From: Leptobrachium leishanense
Lineage: Eukaryota; Chordata; Amphibia; Anura; Megophryidae
Assembly: GCA_009667805.1 (NCBI GenBank)
Contig: CM019065.1
Span: forward strand, 154,478,101-154,542,100
DNA length: 64,000 bases
Direction of reading: 5' to 3'
Within the stretch, counting starts at the first letter, position 1, and every line of letters begins with the position of its first letter. The notes under the pieces were generated by a model. That model saw only the letters and a list, made by a program, of their open reading frames with translations, made no database searches and was not told where the DNA came from. The position numbers and the translations under genes were made by a program. This document shows, piece after piece, positions 1 through 10,830 of this stretch.

Positions 1-530
1 GATATTGGCTGCCAGATCTCCTATAGCAACTAAATGGGCAACTGCCCCAACATACAAAGATTGGCTCATGAAAATGGAAAACCTGTGGATAAGGGAGAAT
101 TTGGTGTCTGTAGCTGGTGGTAACCTTACTACTCACCCCCGCAAGCCATTTCATTTAACGAAATATCTGTCCTCTGCCAGATGTGATATATACTTGACAG
201 GGCCCAGACCTCCAGCGGTCTAACCCTAGGTCTTGTCTCTCTGGATGTTTTGGAGTCAGGTACGTAGCTGCAGCTCGCCCCTGTTAGCAACTATGCGATC
301 CTTTGTACCTTTCACACTCTGCTGCCTTTCCTATCAGTACCTCCACTCTTCACAATCTGCCCCTTCCATCCTTTGGTCTCCCCACCACCTTTTCTTAGGA
401 CCTTCCCCACGGGACGCAGTGGCCCCTATTCCCCATCCAAGAAGCATTTCTGTGTTTCATAAGTCCCTGTATCACAATTTTTGTCGTACAGCAATGTTAA
501 TAAATGTTTCTCAGGCAGATATAACCACAG
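1..530 (+). mobile_element. L1-like LINE, 3' end of ORF2 and 3' UTR
   Basis: From position 2 the plus strand reads ILAARSPIATKW, then TYKDWLMKMENLW, the pattern of the extreme C-terminus of L1/Tx1-type ORF2 proteins. The frame closes at 221-223. About 300 nt of non-coding sequence follows, with an AATAAA-type signal (taataaatg, about 499-507). The element lies in an ENTPD4 intron in the opposite orientation and continues to the left of the window. The clade assignment comes from pattern recognition only. Confidence 0.5.
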
Positions 531-651
531 CAACATAAACACACACCATCCCACCCACAAGTCCCCAATAAGTAGAAGCAGACCTGTCATATATGAGACT
601 GTCAGTAAAGCGAGTGACATGATTGTTGAGTATTTGTAATCTCTTCCTCAC

Positions 652-711
652 CTTCTTCAATATGATCAAACCGTCCAAGGACAAAATTGATCCCAATCCA
701 GGCATAAACAC
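652..711 (-). CDS. ENTPD4: ENTPD4 exon: apyrase conserved region 3 (second half); last exon in window
   Basis: A 60-nt exon with acceptor tgatag and donor GTGAGG. It encodes residues 224-242 (GVYAWIGINFVLGRFDHIEE, with Gly223 completed from GT) and ends in phase 1. It finishes apyrase conserved region 3. The following exon (acidic linker and region 4) is not in the window, so more than half of a protein of about 610 residues lies to the left of position 1. The acceptor has a weak pyrimidine tract (AT-rich, tgtataaaatgt repeats), which is unusual for this gene. Confidence 0.92.
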
Positions 712-989
712 CTATCAAAAATGTATAAAATGTATAAAAATGTACACACCATAACTGCAAGGAGCAAACAATGAGGAGGTTTATTGCTATGTAATCAAAG
801 AACAGTGCCATACTTTATGTACATTTCCGTTACTGGAATTAGGTTTTCTGACTGGAATCCATTTACACTGAGCTATGAATGCTGTCTGTAGCTATATGAA
901 AGGCTAGTTTAAAATAAATATAAAACCAGTGGTACTGTGCTCAGACAGGCAACTTGTGTGTGCGCTGTAGTCTGTCCTGCCTCACGTAC

Positions 990-1093
990 CTTCCTGTTTT
1001 CCTGAGATGACCTCGGCGTGGGAGTCAGAGAAGAGAAAGTCGTAATGAACCGGTATATCGGTCCGCAGATCTTCCAGGATCGCCTCCTGCTGG
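990..1093 (-). CDS. ENTPD4: ENTPD4 exon: apyrase conserved region 3 (first half)
   Basis: A 104-nt exon with acceptor cttcag and donor GTACGT. It encodes residues 189-222; the first base C completes Ser188 and the last G opens Gly223. The sequence QQEAILEDLRTDIPVHYDFL precedes SDSHAEVISGKQE, the first half of apyrase conserved region 3. Glu215 corresponds to the catalytic base in this family. The exon is intact and in phase with both neighbours. Confidence 0.94.
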
Positions 1094-1885
1094 CTGAAGC
1101 CAATAAATGCAGTTAGTACATGATGTACAGCTAGACACATAAAACCAAAAAGGGTCTGCGAGTACAAAAAGATGGTTTTTCAATCTGCAGAAAAAACATT
1201 TTTGTGCACTATTCCCTACCAGGGCAGCTGCGTAAATCAGTAAATCTGGTTTATGCAGCCGCCTTGGTAGGGAATCGGAGATCTAATTTTTTTTTGTTGT
1301 ATCCCCAGCCAGGTCATTTTTTTGCTGCTGTCCTTTTCCGTGTTTTATTTTTCAATCCCAAAGTGGAAATGTTTCTGGTGAGTGTAGAATTATAAACCCA
1401 ACAGTCTGTCGCATAGCAGAGAAGCAGCAAGAGGACATGTAGTTGCTTAGAAAGCAGTTTTTGGTTTCATCAGATTAGGACCCACTTTACCAGAGGTTGC
1501 TGTGACATGCCGCGTGGGCTCTAATGGCTATTTAAGTAAACTAAAACCTCGGTTTTGTTTCACATGGAGCCATAGGGGTATACACAAATAACAACCTATT
1601 TTCTTGTTATGGTTTTTCAATCTGTTCCGTCAGACTTCTAGCATTTAAAGGTTAGAACATTTTGTTCGAAAAGCATCATATTAGATTTACTGAACAGCCG
1701 CAGATTGATGCCCATGGGAAACACAAAAGCAAAGCAGCATAGTTTGAGGCAGCATTAAACACATGTGTTCTGTTGCAAAGATCTTTAATAATATATTGCA
1801 TAATAGCATTTGTAAAGGTTCTGCGAGGCAGATTATACACACATCCTCCTGTCTGTGGAGTTTAAAAGAGGTTAGCAGCCCTCAC
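1094..1885. other. ENTPD4 intron, no recognised element
   Basis: Intronic sequence without a recognisable repeat, RNA gene or extra exon. The short ORFs are random. Confidence 0.5.
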
Positions 1886-2036
1886 CTTTCAGTCAAGATT
1901 CGAAGTCCTGCAGTGCAAAGTATATATAAGGGAGTTTCTTTGTGCTTTTCTCTGGGAATGTGGCCAGCAGCAAAATTCAGCAAGGGTGAGATGTAGTCAC
2001 TCGCTCGCTCTGGGGTATTGGCAATTTCAGAAATAC
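1886..2036 (-). CDS. ENTPD4: ENTPD4 exon: apyrase conserved region 2
   Basis: A 151-nt exon with acceptor tcgcag and donor GTGAGG. It encodes residues 139-187; GT at its 5' end completes Gly138 and AG at its 3' end opens Ser188. The sequence SDYISPLLNFAAGHIPREKH precedes apyrase conserved region 2, ETPLYILCTAGLRIL (residues about 171-185), which helps build the active-site cleft. The pyrimidine tract upstream of the acceptor is a run of 18 T's (seen as A's on + at 2045-2062), so splicing efficiency or sequencing accuracy there may vary. Confidence 0.94.
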
Positions 2037-2256
2037 CTGCGAGGAAAAAAAAAAAAAAAAAAGGCATTTAACAAGTTATTCATTTCCCCCCCCCCCTTAT
2101 TTTGTTTTGCATTACTTAACATTAAATGCTGCATCCAGGGAATTTACACGAACGCCACATTTCCTGTCCTGTGATTTAGACGAGAGGCTTACGTTGATTA
2201 TATCAGTGTTTTTAGGTGATATTAACACGAAAGTGTATTATACTTAATGTTCTAAC

Positions 2257-3085
2257 CAGGGCTGCAACTAACGCTTATTCTCAGAATTGATTCATTGAAT
2301 AAAAAAAAATTGTATACTTAAATAAGCAATTTGCGTAGTGTATGCAACTTTCGTACGTACATATGCAAATTGTGTATCTTGCGTACTTTTCACACAGGGT
2401 ATGCGAGTGCCTGGTCAGAGGGATTGATTGATGCTGCATGCGCAGCTTAAGCCAATGTTTGTTTTCTTAAATGAACGCGGCTACAAGCACTTGGTCATAA
2501 AATTAGGTCAGCATGAAATCGGGGTTAAAAAGCTAAAGTGGTCAGGGTGCATAGAGTGTCCCTTTTTAAATAATTTCGTGAACAAACTGGGAGGAGGGAC
2601 TGGAGGAGGAAGGGAGTGACTTGACCCGAGTGTGAGTGGGTATGGACAAAAGATTGGATCGGAGTGTGGAAGCGAGTTTGGGGAAAGGGACCAGACCAAA
2701 AGGGAGGATTGACAGTTCCCAACCAAAGAGGGTGCGGCGGGGGGGGGGGGGGGGGGTGGTGGCACAGGACTCCAGCTTCAAGTAAGGATAAAACACAGGC
2801 ATACAGCTCCTTCACCCAGTGGCAGTATCCGGTTTGTGTTCTAGTTCTGCTACGTTTGTAAACGGAATAACAACAAACTGGTTGTGTCTGACATAACCCT
2901 AGAACTAAATCATACCAAGTAAAACGGCGGCGCGTCTTCTCCAAATCAGCTCCGAAGCTGAGGTTATTTAAGTTTAACTCTGTCTGACTCTAAACAGTGT
3001 GTGCTACACACAGGATGATTAATCGACACTGATTAAAATAGTTGTCAACAATTTTCTTAATCATCAATTAGTTGTTTCAACACTA
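2257..3085. mobile_element. hAT-type non-autonomous element (copy 1)
   Basis: Ends CAGGGCTGCAACTAACG and GTTGTTTCAACACTA are flanked by a perfect 8-bp target duplication GTTCTAAC (2249-2256 and 3086-3093), the hallmark of hAT transposition. There is no transposase. The interior holds a run of 17-18 G's (about 2740-2757) and a trinucleotide-like GGTGGTGG segment that create proline- and glycine-rich spurious ORFs. The interior is homologous, in inverse orientation, to 3387-5272. Confidence 0.8.
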
Positions 3086-3386
3086 GTTCTAACATGCAGA
3101 GACAGGGAAAGCTAGAATGAGCATGAGAGTGAGATACGTGGAATGAGGGAGGGTGAAGACACATGTAAGAGAAACATAGACTCTTCTCATTTGTAATCCA
3201 CAAGCTAAGAAGAAAAAAAATAGACAACCCATTTAGGAGGGGTACGTGACGTTTCCCTTTATATACAAGCTTGTTTACTCCTGATACAGCCAACTTGTGT
3301 GTATGACAGTTCTGTGCTGGCAGTAGAAATATATCTGACTTGCAAGCTTATTGGCTGTAGGCCAGTCCAGGGTAGAATTTATGTAT

Positions 3387-5272
3387 TAGGGCTGAAACAA
3401 CTAATCGATAATGAAAATAGTTAACTATTTTCATTAATCGATTAGTTGTTTCAGCCCTAATATATCGGCTAGTTGATTAAACAGTGTGTGCTGTACACAG
3501 ATTAGAGTCAGACGGAGTTAAACATTATTAACCTCAGATACTACTTCGGTGCTGATTGTATGATTTTGTTCTAGGGTATGTTGTACGTCAGTTTGTTTTT
3601 ATTTAGTTTACATCAGTAGCAGAATTATCACACAGACTGGAGGAGCTGTACTGCCAGTGTTTTAACCTTAGTTGGAGCTGGAGTCCTGTGCCACCACCGC
3701 ACCCTCTGATCCATAGCTGCCATCACTCACTTTGGTCCTGGTCCCTTCCTGTAACCTCCCTCCCAAACTCTGGTCCGGTCCTTTGCTCAAACTCACTCCC
3801 TCCCCCCACTGTTTGTCCCTTTTTTTAAAAAAAAAAAAATATTTCTTGAACACAGTACGCACCCTGACCACTTTAGCTTATTAACATTGTCAGGCTGTGT
3901 GGAGTGCTCCCCACCAGCTCAAGCCGTTTGAGTGTCGACATCGGGCCCTATCACCTCCTGCAAGCTAACAATAGCGTGAGCGTTATCTTACAAGAGGTGA
4001 TAGCAAATCGGAGGGGATTTGGGCAGAGCGTTAACGGGTTAAAAATCCCGTTAACGATTCATTGCAAGGGATTACTGTACTTTGCGCTCCTTATACTTAA
4101 CATGGGGAGTTCAATGTGAAAGCAGAGATTAACTAGCGTTAGGACCTTGTGATCCTAAAGAGCTGGCGCTAACTAAAAAAAGTTACCACCAGCTCAGAGA
4201 TGTAGCTAAATCGATTCCACTGCTGCAGAATCAGTTAGCTGCAGCTCAAAACCCCTCCAAAAAAAATAATCAAATACTCACTTCTCCCACAGCAAGAACG
4301 GCAGCCTGATCCTCCACTTCCAGCAGAAGGGAGACTGGCGGAAGAAAAGTCCCCAGTCTCCCTCCGCGATCACTCCACTGGCAGGAGAAGCCTCTATGGA
4401 GCCCTATGGACACCATTGAGCAGATGCTTGGGACGGCGCACTAGCACTGCCCCCAGCATCCGCGAGCCTAGCGGCCGCTACGGGTCATGCTGCTGGACTC
4501 TGTGCCTGCCCCGCGATCTGCTGGTGAAACTGGCATGCCAAAAGGGGAAATTAGCAGATCGACAGTTTTTCCCCTTCGTGCCCATCATGTTAAGGCTAGG
4601 GACAGATGAGCGCATTTTCTGCGGCCACCGTCAAAATGTACGTCGATGCGTGCGCACGCATTTTTTCACGGAATACGCTTAAGTGGTCAGACGACCACAG
4701 TCGCAGGTACTCACCAACGCAATTCTAGGGAAATCCGGCTGTTTGAACGTTATGTAGGCCGCACACTAGCAGCGTCTGACGTCTCCTAATCACGCACACA
4801 CGCTGCCATGCGGCCGCAGCGCACTCTGTACGTCTGTAGCAGCGGTTTCACGTTCTGAGAAAAATGCGTTCATTTGCCGGTTGCGTGGTGTCGGCGCACT
4901 TTTGTACGCACGTACTGCGTATATTGGCCGTCATTGGCCGTTATGTGCTGCTACTGCCGCCGTGATTTAGTGCGCCTGCACGCGCGTTCCGACTGCCCCA
5001 CTCTGACCCTAGCCTTATCCAAGCGCTTGCAGTAGCATTCGTTCAGGGAGAAAGACAATGGCTTGAGCTGTGCATGCAGCATCAATCCAGCACTCTGACC
5101 AGGCGCTTGTGTACCTTGTGTGTGAAAAGTACGCAAGATACATAATTTGTGTAGGTTCGTACAGACGTTACGTACACTACGCAAATTGTTAAAAAAGTTA
5201 ATAAATACATTATTCAATGAATCGATTAAATCGGCCAACTGATCGATTATGAAAATGTTAGTTGCAGCCCTA
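3387..5272. mobile_element. hAT-type element (copy 2, inverted), interrupted
   Basis: This is an inverted relative of the element at 2257-3085. It begins TAGGGCTGAAACAACTAATC and ends GTTGCAGCCCTA. Flanks TTATGTAT (3379-3386) and TTACGTAG (5273-5280) are a decayed 8-bp duplication (6 of 8 identical). Homology with copy 1 is broken between about 3884 and 5015 by later insertions, the last of which is the Harbinger-type element at 4594-5014. The left end is a 74-bp near-perfect palindrome (3387-3460) made of two facing terminal repeats. Confidence 0.7.
4594..5014. mobile_element. PIF/Harbinger-like MITE, family GGCTAGGG (diverged copy)
   Basis: Termini GGCTAGGGACAG and CTGACCCTAGCC, with TAA at 4591-4593 and TTA at 5015-5017. 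Length 421 bp. There are several substitutions relative to the other copies in the window, so it is an older insertion. It sits inside the hAT copy 2. Confidence 0.75.
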
Positions 5273-5280
5273 TTACGTAG

Positions 5281-6470
5281 ATTTTAAACCCTGCTTTGCT
5301 GGGGTTAAAAACACATGATTCTGTGAGCCATTCCCACACTGGCTTTAGAATACCTCTAAAATGATGACCAATTTAAGGAGGGACTCTCTCCTCTGTAACT
5401 AACATTTCTTCCTCCCCTCGCCCCATAATTGCTGTTGCTGGGATATTATTTCAGTGGATGTAATAAAGAAGCTTTAGGTCCAGGTGACTGCATATACCTG
5501 CGATTGTCTGCTTGAAAAGTGCTATGACTGCCTATACAGACTTACTCTCAGCATTATAGCACTATATGATCAGTTACATGGTAGGTGTCAGAACAGCCCC
5601 GCATAGAATTTAAACAATCGTGGTATCTTAAAATGTGCAAGGAAAAAAAAAGAAGGAAAGCCTTGTTCCTTGGTTTAATGGCTGCAGAAACTGATGTAGC
5701 GGTACTCTCCCTAACACTAGGCATGTCAAGATGTTCTTTGTGACCCAAGAAAAGGAATAGTAGCCATGTAATTTTATCCATGGAATAACACGTCTTCCTT
5801 GGGACACAACAGGATTGTGTTACAGTAGATACCACTTTAGATTTTCAGTATTTTCATCAGAAATTGGGTCACAAATTTTTCTTAAAGCGGAAATGTCGCT
5901 CCCCCAGAAATCAAACGATTGCATAAACATTTAAAAATCTACCTTCAACTCATACAGACTTATTTTTGTTTGAAATTCTGTTTTTTAAAACGAGCAAAGA
6001 TTAGCCACAGCAAGCATTAGAATCGCAATGCACCTCCCCTCCTTTGAGCCTCATATACATTATGTATACCTTTCCCCTCCTCCCACCTTTACCTGTCAGT
6101 CAGGCAGAGAGTTATATTACACTGAAGAAAGTCCATTATCCATAGTGAAAAAATAAAACTACATTACAGGGAAATCTGTGTTTTAGTAGTTCTCATTGAG
6201 AGGCTTAATGCAGCTTTATTTCTTCACTGCTTATAGATAGGCATCCATGGGGTTTAGCCGCTAAATTATAGGGTCTGGAACAAGTGTTATATTAGGATCA
6301 ACTACCTCTTCATACGATCAATTAGATTATAGAATCATTGTGACTGGTTTGGCTTCAAACATTGCTTTTTTTGTATAAAATTATAAAAAGAATGAAAGAA
6401 TGAGATGGGGGTTCAGTGGTATTGTCCAATTCTGAAAGTGTGATTTCTATTTGCCTTCCCAATAACAAAT
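5281..6470. other. ENTPD4 intron, no recognised element
   Basis: AT-rich intronic sequence. No exon, RNA gene or bounded repeat was recognised. Confidence 0.45.
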
Positions 6471-6473
6471 GTG

Positions 6474-6500
6474 CCCCCCCCCCCACACACACACACACAA
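6474..6500. repeat. Poly-C followed by (CA)n microsatellite
   Basis: A run of about 13 C's continues directly into (CA)8-9. Confidence 0.9.
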
Positions 6501-7102
6501 TGGGCATTTACAACATCTGCAAGAACAGGAAAAGCAAGAGCCACAAGTGCTGGTAAGTGCAGGAAGCGGCTTGGATGACTTCAGCGAGAGATGCTGACTG
6601 CTAGTAATCACCCTGGAGGAAATAGAAGGTCCAAAACAAGTGGCTTCTTGTTCATTTGTATCAGCTGCCCACTTTCAGGAAGCACGAAGTCAAAGATTGC
6701 TGCAATGCAATGTTCTGTTAGGGATTTGATTATTCAGGGAAAAATACACCCAGGGCTGAACTACCTGTGGTCTTTTATTAGCTTCGATCTTCCACACTTG
6801 TTACATACGGAAGGGCGTGACCAATATAAGGTCTCATTTCCCGCTGTTTGTAGCTTTAGCACCCTGCCTTCATCATTTTTGAATGACAGGAGCACAAAAC
6901 ACAAGAGGCTGCGGTCACACAAGTGTTTTTTTCAGAGCACAAGGAATGTTCGTGAGAGTGGACGTTCCTTCCACTCTGAAGCCTGTGTGGCCACTTCACT
7001 GAGCGCAGTTAGCATGATACACCATAGGAGGTTCGCACTTTCTAGTCTCGTCAGTATCCGTCATAGCTTTTTGACATCCGGTGGTAGGGCACGCACTTCT
7101 GA

Positions 7103-7210
7103 GTCCGTCGCAGCTGTGTGATTGATTGGCATGGAGGGCCACACAGGGTAGCATGTGCACGCTACCCTGTGTGGCCCTCCCCGTCGATCCGTCACAAAGC
7201 TGCGACAGAC
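7103..7210. repeat. Nested hairpin in a MITE-like segment
   Basis: The inner arms 7133-7152 and 7161-7180 are a perfect 20-bp inverted repeat around an 8-nt loop (atgtgcac). Outer arms (gtccgtcgcagct at 7103-7115, agctgcgacagac at 7198-7210) pair with one mismatch. The surroundings (about 6905-7250) are CpG-rich with ggaacgtcc-type motifs also seen near 30.6 and 38.5 kb, so this is probably the centre of a decayed MITE. Confidence 0.7.
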
Positions 7211-7299
7211 GTAGAGAATTGCAATCACACTGACGCACTTAGCTGTGAACACTAGGAGGCAGTGTTTGGCAACATAAAACATCTCAGATTGGGGAAAGC

Positions 7300-7860
7300 A
7301 GTGGGCTCTATTCTAATGGAGCTAATAAAAGCGGCTCATTAATGGTTAGATTAGCTTATGCACAATGTCCATTAGCAGCTCGCCATAAATGACTAACAAT
7401 AACTAATGTATTCGTGGTTAGAGTCGTAATATTTTGTAGCCATGGATATCTGCAGTGGTGCCACGCGGATCATCTCCTGAAGAGACCCAAGCAAGCGCAT
7501 GTATGTGGTGTTGCTCCAGAACCGCAAAAGGACACCAAGATCCATTTGCTCCCACAGATATGCTGCATATTGCACCATGGGACCAGAGGTCTGTTTGGAT
7601 TTTGTCAGCTGTGTTTAAAGTGTTAAACCATGAGGAATGTTTGAATAGCTCGTTCTTCTCCAGCTAGCTGCACACAAATGGTACCGTTACAAAATATAGT
7701 ATAAGAGTCGTTAATTTACAGTAAGCTGCTCAAACATCTGAGCTGCAAGCAAAGCTTATGGCACAGTCAGAACAGCAGCTCGAGATGTAAAGATTTCTGC
7801 TGACGCCACATTAACAGCTCGAGCTGTCACTAACTCAGCTGGATTAGGGTCTAGTTTTTT
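7300..7860. repeat. Probable decayed MITE with interrupting sequence
   Basis: Begins gtgggctctattctaatgg and ends near agctggattagggtc, with scattered inverted blocks such as agcagctcg. Similar wording (gttagaataggaccctag) recurs near 31.6 kb. The centre, 7450-7620, looks foreign and was not identified. Confidence 0.3.
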
Positions 7861-9200
7861 TTTTTTTAGGAAAAACATCCCAAAGCAGCTGATGGTGAAA
7901 AGGTTGGTTACTGAATTAAATGAAACCTTTAGGCTGGAAGTGGCCATGATTTCATGTGTTTGAAACTTCTATGTAACACATCAGAAATATACAAACAGGA
8001 AATCTCTAAGTTTGCCCAGCTGCTGTCAATATACAGGTTTTTTTGGTAGTTCTTAATGAATTTGCTAATATTTTCCAGCAAATTCCCACCTCTCCCTCTC
8101 AATGTTTTAATCAAAAACTTTGTACATTACAGGTCTCCTAATACACTCATAAAGATGAAACTACAATGCATGGTATATGCAGGGGGCTTCATTCTGAATA
8201 GGCTTGTTTGTGCGCCTTCTTGAATGAAACCCTATACACATCTGTGCATGTCGGTGACTGCTGTAAAGCCTGCTCATAAAAACCCATGAATGAGCCCATA
8301 CAAGAACAAACGTATGGATTCCAAACAGTGTGCAGGTAGGCTTAAAGCTGAAGGACCTTTCTGCACTTACACTGCAATCAGTACAAAAAGTATAAAAAAA
8401 AACATTCCTGTGTTATATGCAGAGGAAAAAAGAAGTCAAAAAAGGTAATTTGGCAGATAATATACAGTATATTCAGACAGGGAGCAGCTGTACTGGCCAA
8501 AGATGCAGCACAAGCCCTTGCACAACTCAAGCTGTGCATTAACTGTGTGACATTGGGGGTTATCCACTGACTGCTGTTTAGCATTGTGGTTGGCCGAAGT
8601 TTATTTTGGCTGCCAGGGAGGGAAAAAAATAACGGCAGGCGAGATTTCATTCATGATGGATTTTCCCAGTCTGGACTGCTGAAGTGCCTGCTTTCACAGC
8701 GACTTATGAAGTTTACAATAATGCTAAGTGGATCACCCAAAGAGTGAATCAGATTCAGCAAATCTGTGGTTATATACACCGACAAAATTCCTATATGCCT
8801 TTTTATTAAATCAATAGGTCACTTTGTTTCATGGCTGCTTTCTGTTACCTCAGACACTCCGCTCACACACAGAGACAGGGCGTGGCTTTCTCCAACAGAC
8901 AGCATCGCTCTCGTGCACAGGTGGGGGCGCGATTTCAGCACAGGTTACACCACAAAAGCGACAGTTAACCTCACACACACTTTTTTGTATTTTTCCATAC
9001 ACATTTTCTTACATTAGTGGTAATTGCAGAATGCTGGGTTCCAGTGACAGATGGCACTTGTGGTCTGATCATTAGGTCTGTGTACAGTATGTATCGCAAG
9101 CCAATACTGAGAAAATGCAAGTGCTGAATATCCGTGTAACCTTGCACAATGGGAAGTGCTTGTAATGTGTTTTGGTTTCGTATGACCGTGCACTGCATAC
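7861..9200. other. ENTPD4 intron, no recognised element
   Basis: Non-repetitive intronic sequence apart from a poly-T tract at 7857-7867. Nothing further can be supported. Confidence 0.45.
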
Positions 9201-9406
9201 CTGGCTTAATCTTCATGACCACAGTCTTCCTGTTCTGGTCTCTCATTTGCTTGATGTCCAGCAGATCGTGGGGATTACCATTGTGTCGCGGCCAGCAATA
9301 TACAAATATTCGTGACCCACTGCTTCCGCAATCTATAACCATACCATAATTTAGGTTTGGGTTGCTGGTGTCAGTGGCATCCATATCTGTAACATGAGCC
9401 AGGTAT
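9201..9406 (-). CDS. ENTPD4: ENTPD4 exon: apyrase conserved region 1
   Basis: A 206-nt exon with acceptor cctgcag and donor GTATGC. It encodes residues 70-137; the first base completes Arg69 and the last base opens Gly138. It contains apyrase conserved region 1, VIDCGSSGSRIFVY (residues about 92-105), the phosphate-binding DxGSSGSR loop of the GDA1/CD39 family. The motif NGNPHDLLDIKQMRD follows, typical of the ENTPD4/7 subgroup. The upstream stretch DATDTSNPNLNYG also matches ENTPD4. The key Asp94 and Gly/Ser residues are intact. Confidence 0.95.
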
Positions 9407-9799
9407 CTGCAGGGGAAGAAGAAAGGCAAACAGCAGGTTTAAAATGGTAAAGTCACCAGCTCGTGGATCCTAAATAACCAGCGTCTTAATTCCAGGAGAC
9501 ATTTAAGACGAATTAAGACATGGGTTATTTAGCATCACAGTCACTTAATTTTACTGATGCAAAAAAGAAGAAAAAACAATTTGATGCTCTTAAGTAGTAG
9601 GACTATGCTCATTTCAAATGGAGCAGAATCTTTTGGTTATAGGTGGACCCTAAAAGTAACATCGATTTAGCACCAATTTCACCAATATCGCTCCTAGTTT
9701 CACAGAAAAAAGAAAAAGGATGCTGCTGTTTTTTCAAGTGATTTTTAAAAAAAAAAAATTTTAACCTAGGGGCAATATTCCAAAGTTGGTGCTAACTTA

Positions 9800-10225
9800 G
9801 GCTAGGGTCAGACTAACGCATTTTTCGCGTTGTCTGTGAAAAAGTGCGTTCGAACGAATGGACGCATTTTTTCACGGAATACGCGATAGCGGTCATGCGA
9901 TGCGCCTTTTTGTCCGTGATTTTGTACGGATCATCAATAAAACACTTTTTGTGTCTGGACGTTATGTTGGCTGGACATTAGCAGCGTCTGACGTCTCACA
10001 ATCACGCACACACGCCTCTAGCGGACGCAGCGCACTCTGTACGTCCGTACTAGAGGTTTGACGTTCTAGAAAAAATGCGTTCGTTTGCCACTTGCGTTGC
10101 GCGGACGAACTTTCGTGCGGCCGTACTTCGTGTGTTCCCCGGCATTGGACGTCTTTTGCTGCTAGCACGGCCGTGATTTCGTGCGTCTAAACGCACGTTA
10201 CAACTGCTTTCGTCTGACCCTAGCC
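9800..10225. mobile_element. PIF/Harbinger-like MITE, family GGCTAGGG
   Basis: 426 bp with terminal inverted repeats GGCTAGGGTCAGAC and GTCTGACCCTAGCC, and a perfect TTA duplication (9797-9799, 10226-10228). The interior is CpG-rich with no coding capacity. Nearly identical in layout to copies at 35708, 36746 and 45131. Confidence 0.85.
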
Positions 10226-10574
10226 TTAACCAGAGCTGTTGTAAACGTAACAACAGCTCCATAGACTATAATGGCTCTGGTTAAGTTAGCACCAACTTGG
10301 AACAGGGCCCCCAGTTTCTTAACATTCGGAAACTCTCTCACGCAGTGTTTTTTCCATTACATCATTTCCTTCAGCATCCATGAGGTTGCAACATGATCAT
10401 AGGATACAAACCCAATATAACTATAGAGATGTTGTCTCCTAAATGTTTTTTCCCATAACATCCAATAATACTACAATTTGTAAACGGGACATGATAGTAA
10501 TTTGAGTCTACCTGAACAAATTATGGTTTGCAATTAAACATAGAACTACAATTCTCACACAGTGGTATGATAGA

Positions 10575-10830
10575 TATATACCTGTATATATCTAAGCAGA
10601 GTATAGCAGTACGTAGTGATCTCTCTTTTTATTGGACTAACGTTACAAGTATTACTCTCGTCTTCAGGTCTGGAAGCTAGAACGTCAGACCTGAAGGGAA
10701 GGAACACTCTCGAAAGCTTATCTTTTAAATGTAATGTTAGTGTAAAAAAAAATAAAAAAATTGTGATAGTGATATATATATATATATATATATATACTGC
10801 TATACTCTGGACTAACGCAGCTTACCAAAT
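10575..10830. repeat. MITE-like inverted repeat with (TA)n core
   Basis: agagtatagcagta near 10600 and tactgctatactct near 10795 are inverted; a (TA)12-13 microsatellite occupies about 10772-10796. Internal gtctggaagctagaacgtcagac pairs imperfectly. The family is not identified. Confidence 0.4.

Noticed and set aside
2525..2944. 139-codon proline-rich minus-strand frame
   Set aside because: The prolines come from a 17-18-nt G run inside a hAT element.
6591..7121. 176-codon plus-strand frame
   Set aside because: Ends inside a CpG-rich MITE with a hairpin, has no domain and low-complexity composition.
9201..9406. Assignment of the exons to ENTPD7
   Set aside because: The paralogue shares the apyrase regions, but the tail PASWHFSFSP...GCPRVLNTTLRQ and the DATDTSNPN stretch fit ENTPD4 better.
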